A stretch of DNA of 64,000 bases. It comes from an uncultured Pseudomonadota bacterium (GTDB lineage Bacteria; Pseudomonadota; Gammaproteobacteria; Steroidobacterales; Steroidobacteraceae). Positions 59,120-64,000 of the stretch are shown here, piece by piece. The stretch is taken from the NCBI GenBank assembly GCA_903832085.1, contig CAIKZZ010000046.1, positions 1 to 64,000 on the forward strand, given 5' to 3'. How positions within the stretch are numbered: position 1 is the first letter of the stretch; every line of letters starts with the position of its first letter. The notes below the pieces were generated by a model. The model ran no database searches, was not told the origin of the DNA, and worked only from the letters and a program-made list of their open reading frames with translations. The translations under genes and the position numbers were made by a program.

Positions 59120-59935
59120 ATGACTACGGTTGCTGCGATACAAATGACGTCGGGTCCGGACGTGGCTGCGAACCTTCAAGTGGCGCAACGCTTGCTGGCT
59201 GATGCGCGGGCGCGTGGCGCGACGCTTGCGTTGCTACCAGAGAACTTTAATTTTATTGGCCAGCGCGATGCTGATAAAAAAGCTATCGCTGAGCGACATG
59301 GCCACGGACTGACCCAAGACACAATGGCCGCTACCGCTCAGAAGCTCGGAATTTGGATTATTGCGGGCACCCAGCCGCTGAAAAGTGACAATGACGATAC
59401 GCGTGTCACCAACAGCACGCTGGTTTATGGCAGTGATGGGTCGTGCGTGGCGCGCTACGATAAGATTCACCTATTCGACGTCAATGTCCCCAATAAGCCA
59501 GGTGAGAGTTACCATGAGAGTGCGCAGGTGGCGCCTGGGCGTGATGTTGTGGTTGTGGACACACCTGCCGGTCGTGTTGGTCTTAGTGTGTGCTACGACA
59601 TGCGGTTTCCGGAGTTGTATCGCCGCTTAAGTGCGCTGGGGGCCGACATTTTAGTCATGCCAGCCGCATTTACCGTACCCACTGGGCGCGCTCATTGGGA
59701 AGTTTTGTTGCGCGCGCGTGCGATTGAGAATCTTAGTTACGTGTTAGCTGCCGCGCAGTCTGGAGTGCATCCCAACGATCGGGAGACGTTTGGTGATACG
59801 CTCATCATTGATTATTGGGGGCGGGTGCTTGGCCGCCTGCCGCGCGGCACCGGTGTGGTGACTGCAGATATCGATTTGCAAGCGATGGTGGCGACGCGGG
59901 CGGGTTTTCCGTCACTGCAGCACCGTGTGCTATAG
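59120..59935 (+). CDS. Carbon-nitrogen hydrolase (nitrilase family)
   Basis: [55 protein letters not shown] (Glu-Lys-Cys triad); ATG 59120. Confidence 0.94.
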   Translation: MTTVAAIQMTSGPDVAANLQVAQRLLADARARGATLALLPENFNFIGQRDADKKAIAERHGHGLTQDTMAATAQKLGIWIIAGTQPLKSDNDDTRVTNSTLVYGSDGSCVARYDKIHLFDVNVPNKPGESYHESAQVAPGRDVVVVDTPAGRVGLSVCYDMRFPELYRRLSALGADILVMPAAFTVPTGRAHWEVLLRARAIENLSYVLAAAQSGVHPNDRETFGDTLIIDYWGRVLGRLPRGTGVVTADIDLQAMVATRAGFPSLQHRVL

Positions 59936-59952
59936 ACCTTAAAGGATTGTGG

Positions 59953-61428
59953 ATGGCTGCTGTAATAAAAGAACCCAGTGCACTTGATCTAGCCACGAGT
60001 CGGATTCTGGCGACATCGGGCCTGGATATCGGCGTACTTGATCGGGTGCTCGGTACGATTAAGAGTCATGCGATTGACGAGGGAGAGCTCTATTTTCAGT
60101 TGTCGCATGAAGAGTCATGGGCGCTGGAAGACGGTATCGTTAAAGAAGGCGCCTACAGTATTGATCAGGGCGTGGGCGTGCGAGCGATTGCAGGTGAGCG
60201 CACCGGGTTTGCTTATTCGGACGCGATTGATGCCGATGCGCTGCATGAAGTGGCGCGTGCTGCACGTGCTATTGCGCGTCATGGTGGCAACGGCGTATCG
60301 ACGCCCGGCCACGTGCTTGGTGGGCAGAAGATTGTCACTGGACGCGCCCTGTATGGTGTGGCTGACCCCATCAGCGCGATGGCTGATGCCGATAAAGTTG
60401 CATTTTTGCTTGAGCTTGACCGGCTAACGCGACGGCTTGATCCACGCGTACACCAGGTCATGGCGAGTTTAGCTGCAGTTCACGAAATCATACTGATCGC
60501 AAACTCCAACGGTACGCTGGCTGCCGACGTGCGCCCCTTGGTTCGGGTGAATGTCAGCGTCATCCTTGAACAAGACGGTCGCCGTGAGCAAGGTTATGCT
60601 GGGATGGGTGGTCGCTATACCATTCTTGAGTTACTTAATAATCCGCGAGTACAGGATCTGCCGCGCCAGGCGATACATGCTGCCAGTGTCAATCTTGATG
60701 CAGTGCCTGCGCCCGCGGGCACCCTGACTGTGGTGCTCGCTGGCGGTTGGCCTGGGGTCATGCTCCACGAGGCTGTGGGTCACCCGCTTGAGGGAGATTT
60801 TAATCGCAAGGGAACTTCTGCGTTTGCGGGGCGGCTAGGCGAAGTGGTGGCGAGTCCCCTGTGCACGGTTGTTGATGATGGCACCTTGGATCGTCGTCGA
60901 GGTTCGCTCAACATGGACGATGAGGGCACGCCCACCGAGTGCACAACCTTGATAGAAGGCGGTGTACTTAAAGGCTACATGCAGGACCGACTCAATGCGC
61001 GCTTGATGGGTATGAAGCCGACGGGGAACGGTCGACGCGAGTCCTTTGCTCACATGACGTTGCCGCGCATGACGAACACCTACATGCTGGCAGGTCCGCA
61101 CGATCCCGAAGAGATTATTCGTTCGGTGCAGCATGGGCTTTATGCGGTGAATTTTGCTGGTGGGCAAGTGGACCCGACCAGTGGGAAATTTGTGTTTTCG
61201 ACGAGTGAGGCTTATTTAATTGAAAATGGTCGTGTCACGCGGCCTGTCCGCGGGGCTTCATTAATTGGCTCAGGACCCGAGGTGTTGCAGCGCGTCACGA
61301 TGGTGGGTTCGGATCTGAAGCTTGATGCGGGCATTGGTAACTGCGGTAAAGATGGTCAGACGATACCGGTGGGAGTTGGTTTACCCACATTGAAAGTGGA
61401 GGGACTGACCGTTGGTGGCACCGGCTGA
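59953..61428 (+). CDS. tldD: Metalloprotease TldD
   Basis: [23 protein letters not shown] (HEXXXH); [27 protein letters not shown]. Confidence 0.96.
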   Translation: MAAVIKEPSALDLATSRILATSGLDIGVLDRVLGTIKSHAIDEGELYFQLSHEESWALEDGIVKEGAYSIDQGVGVRAIAGERTGFAYSDAIDADALHEVARAARAIARHGGNGVSTPGHVLGGQKIVTGRALYGVADPISAMADADKVAFLLELDRLTRRLDPRVHQVMASLAAVHEIILIANSNGTLAADVRPLVRVNVSVILEQDGRREQGYAGMGGRYTILELLNNPRVQDLPRQAIHAASVNLDAVPAPAGTLTVVLAGGWPGVMLHEAVGHPLEGDFNRKGTSAFAGRLGEVVASPLCTVVDDGTLDRRRGSLNMDDEGTPTECTTLIEGGVLKGYMQDRLNARLMGMKPTGNGRRESFAHMTLPRMTNTYMLAGPHDPEEIIRSVQHGLYAVNFAGGQVDPTSGKFVFSTSEAYLIENGRVTRPVRGASLIGSGPEVLQRVTMVGSDLKLDAGIGNCGKDGQTIPVGVGLPTLKVEGLTVGGTG

Positions 61429-61448
61429 TCAGCAGCTAGCCGTTGGAG

Positions 61449-62708
61449 TCAGGCCTCGGGTTGATTTGTGTCTTCAGTTTCGGCAGCCGGCGTTGAGTCA
61501 GCGCTAATCGTTTGTGGGGTGTCTGCAGACAGTGTGTGGGTGCTGGTGTGATCGGTGCCTTCTAAATAAGTCAGCGTATAGCGCCCGATATTGATGGCCA
61601 TGTCGTGGCTAAGAACCTGTCTGCGGATCTTACGGCCTTTATAGTAAAGGCCATTGGTGCTGTTTAAATCCTCGATGATCACAGCATGTGGCGTCACGTT
61701 AAGTTGACAGTGGTGGCGACTAATGTACGTTGAGTCTAAACGCAGATCATTTTGCGCGGTGCGGCCGATGAGTAGCCTGCCTGGTGATAAATCATGTGTG
61801 CTGATGGTGTTGCCGTCGTAGCCAAGCGAAATGCGACCAATGACGCCGGTTTGGCTTCCTGCTAAATTGATGCGAGCGTAATTTGAAGTGTTCGATGCAT
61901 ATTCCTGCCAACCTAGTTCATCGATCGCCGCTTGTACCTCTGTTACATCGACCACTGTTTTTTCAGTAGTGAAAGCGGCCATCATGGCAGTGTCGCACAG
62001 CGTGTTGATGAGCCGAGGTACACCGCCTGTGTAGCGAAATACTCTCTTAAGCGCGGCGTCTGTAAAGATAGGCTGATCGTTGCCACCGGCAATCTTGAGC
62101 CGGTGCGTTACATAAGCGTATGTATCTGTATCCGACAGCGGTGTGAGATGAAATTTAAGACGTATGCGCTGCGATAGTTGGACGAGGTCAGGTGCATTAA
62201 GTTTGGCGTTAAGTTCTGGTTGTCCTGCAAGAATAATCCTCAAGATTTTATCTTTAGTGGTCTCAACCCCCGACAGCATGCGCACTTCTTCGAGTACTGA
62301 ATTTGGCAGGTTCTGAGCCTCATCAATAATGAGTAGCACTTTGCGATTGGCGGCATATTGCTCAATCAGGAACGTATTCAGGGTATGGATCAGTTCTGCT
62401 TTGCCCATCTTGAATGGTGAGAAACCAAACTGCGCGAGCACAGTTTGTAAAAATCCGAGCGGAGTCAGCGAGGTCTGGTTGATCTGGGCGACCAGCACAT
62501 CCTTATCGAGGGAGCGCAGGAACGTCTCAATCAGTGTGGTTTTTCCGGAGCCGATTTCGCCAGTAATAGCGACAAAGCCATCAGTCAGCCAAATGGTCGA
62601 CTCCATGTAGGCTTTGGCGCGTGCATGGTGAGCAGATAAAAATAGGAAATCGGGATCCGGGCTTAAGCGGAACGGGAGTTCCTTTAGTCCAAAGAGTTCA
62701 CGGTACAT
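61449..62708 (-). CDS. ExeA/GspA-like AAA ATPase with C-terminal FHA domain
   Basis: GEIGSGKTTLIETFL Walker A; VLLIIDEAQNL Walker B; FHA motif LIGRTAQNDLRLDSTYISRHHCQL...EDLNSTNGLYYKG. Confidence 0.88.
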   Translation of the reverse strand: MYRELFGLKELPFRLSPDPDFLFLSAHHARAKAYMESTIWLTDGFVAITGEIGSGKTTLIETFLRSLDKDVLVAQINQTSLTPLGFLQTVLAQFGFSPFKMGKAELIHTLNTFLIEQYAANRKVLLIIDEAQNLPNSVLEEVRMLSGVETTKDKILRIILAGQPELNAKLNAPDLVQLSQRIRLKFHLTPLSDTDTYAYVTHRLKIAGGNDQPIFTDAALKRVFRYTGGVPRLINTLCDTAMMAAFTTEKTVVDVTEVQAAIDELGWQEYASNTSNYARINLAGSQTGVIGRISLGYDGNTISTHDLSPGRLLIGRTAQNDLRLDSTYISRHHCQLNVTPHAVIIEDLNSTNGLYYKGRKIRRQVLSHDMAINIGRYTLTYLEGTDHTSTHTLSADTPQTISADSTPAAETEDTNQPEA

Positions 62709-62781
62709 GAGTCAATCCGTGGTGCACGATAATCCCTACTTAATACCGATTGGCGCGATTTCAACAGACGTCATTGGTTAC

Positions 62782-63864
62782 TTAGCGCAGCTTAAGAGCG
62801 CGCCCAAGGGCAAGATCACGGCTGCGCGCGCTCGATGTTACGAGCGTTAAGTGACCGAGTTTGCGTCCAGGTCGTGCTTCAGTCTTGCCGTAGTCGTGCA
62901 GGTGGAGACCCCGCACAGCCAGCACAGTTTTTTTCTTAGGCAGTCGCCCGATCAAATTCACCATGCCGGCATGTCCGGTCGCGCTGGTGTCGCCGAGTGG
63001 TAGCCCGCAGATGGCGCGCAGATGATTTTCAAACTGGCTCGTCCTCGCGCCCTCGATCGTCCAGTGGCCCGAGTTGTGTACGCGAGGTGCCATCTCATTG
63101 GCGATCAGTCGACCGTTCGCGACAAAAAACTCAATGGCGAGCACGCCAACGTATTTGTATTTCTTAAAAATCGAGCGCATGTAGCGTTCAGCGCTTGCCT
63201 GCAGTGACCCTGCCCGGCATGGCGCTCGACTCGTTGCAAGGATGCCTTGCTCATGGACGTTTTCTGTCAGTGGGTAAAACGCCGTCTCGCCGGTGCTGCC
63301 ACGCACGCCGATTAAAGAGACTTCGCGGCTGAAGTTGACGAAACTTTCATAAATCAACGGTTGCCCGGCAAGGGCGGCGAACGCACGGCCCATGTCAGCA
63401 GCCCGATGTATACGCACTTGGCCTTTGCCGTCGTAGCCAAAGCGGCGCGTTTTGAGGATACCTGGTAAGCCGAGTTTGAGCGCGGCTGCATCTAAATCAG
63501 CGCGCGTATTAACGGCTGCAAAGCCGACGGTGGGTATGCCGAGTTGGCCGAAGGCGGTTTTTTCAAGTAGCCGGTCTTGTGCTACTTCGAGTGCTGCAGG
63601 CTGTGGGTAGACTGGTGTGCTACGCAAAATGACGCGCAGTGACTCCACAGGGACATTCTCCCAATCAAAGGTCACCACATCGGCGCGGCGCGCGAGTGCA
63701 GTCAGTTTGCGGTAATCATCAAACGCGCCAGCCGTGATTTTGGCGACCTGACCGCCGGGCGTTTCAGCTGTTTGATCGTACAGCTCGCACGCGATGCCCA
63801 GTGGGTATCCTGCGAGTGCCAACATGCGTCCTAGTTGGCCGGCGCCCAGAATGGCAACCTTCAA
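62782..63864 (-). CDS. purK: 5-(carboxyamino)imidazole ribonucleotide synthase
   Basis: VAILGAGQLGRMLALAGYPLGI; TRRFGYDGKGQ; NEMAPRVHNSGHWTIEG; TTG start. Confidence 0.97.
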   Translation of the reverse strand: MKVAILGAGQLGRMLALAGYPLGIACELYDQTAETPGGQVAKITAGAFDDYRKLTALARRADVVTFDWENVPVESLRVILRSTPVYPQPAALEVAQDRLLEKTAFGQLGIPTVGFAAVNTRADLDAAALKLGLPGILKTRRFGYDGKGQVRIHRAADMGRAFAALAGQPLIYESFVNFSREVSLIGVRGSTGETAFYPLTENVHEQGILATSRAPCRAGSLQASAERYMRSIFKKYKYVGVLAIEFFVANGRLIANEMAPRVHNSGHWTIEGARTSQFENHLRAICGLPLGDTSATGHAGMVNLIGRLPKKKTVLAVRGLHLHDYGKTEARPGRKLGHLTLVTSSARSRDLALGRALKLR

Positions 63865-64000
63865 GTGCTAGATCCCACTCGTGGGTCTGGTGATGCCAGC
63901 ACTTTGGCTGTCTGCTGCTCGCGAAACGCATCCAATGACTCAGCGATCTTTGGGTACTTGTTACCGAGAATGGCAGCGGCAAGCAGACCCGCATTTTTAG
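63861..64000 (-). CDS. purE: N5-CAIR mutase PurE, C-terminal end (partial)
   Basis: Minus strand reads NAGLLAAAILGNKYPKIAESLDAFREQQTAKVLASPDPRVGSST*; overlaps purK start. Confidence 0.9.
   Translation of the reverse strand, partial: KNAGLLAAAILGNKYPKIAESLDAFREQQTAKVLASPDPRVGSST

Overview
This window is a long, almost entirely co-directional housekeeping region from a proteobacterium. Gene order suggests Gammaproteobacteria, but that is inference only. It starts in the 3' end of one tuf copy and runs through tRNA-Trp, secE, nusG, rplKAJL, rpoBC, rpsLG, fusA, a second tuf, and the complete S10, spc and alpha ribosomal operons to rplQ (about 1-31.4 kb). It continues with pepQ(-), a small Ala/Pro-rich lipoprotein, a GNAT, uvrA(-), ssb, miaB, ybeZ, ybeY, corC, lnt, an aromatic aminotransferase, leuS, lptE, a three-gene insertion (HExxH protein, PCu(A)C copper chaperone, S10 carboxypeptidase), holA, nadD, rsfS, rlmH, maf, rng, yhdP, a nitrilase, tldD, an AAA-FHA fusion ATPase(-), purK(-) and the end of purE(-). 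I found no CRISPR array, IS element, prophage or defence island. The unusual signals are in regulatory structure and composition: hairpins embedded in or next to the stop codons of many core genes, a strong terminator-like hairpin just before fusA, a promoter/hairpin/terminator leader before rpsL, a large structured gap between rpsJ and rplC, and contrasting codon usage in fusA and tuf. At the protein level, RsfS has a histone-H1-like basic extension, one uncharacterised protein carries HEAAH, and one ExeA-like ATPase is fused to an FHA domain. I do not see clear evidence of a wholly new multi-gene system.
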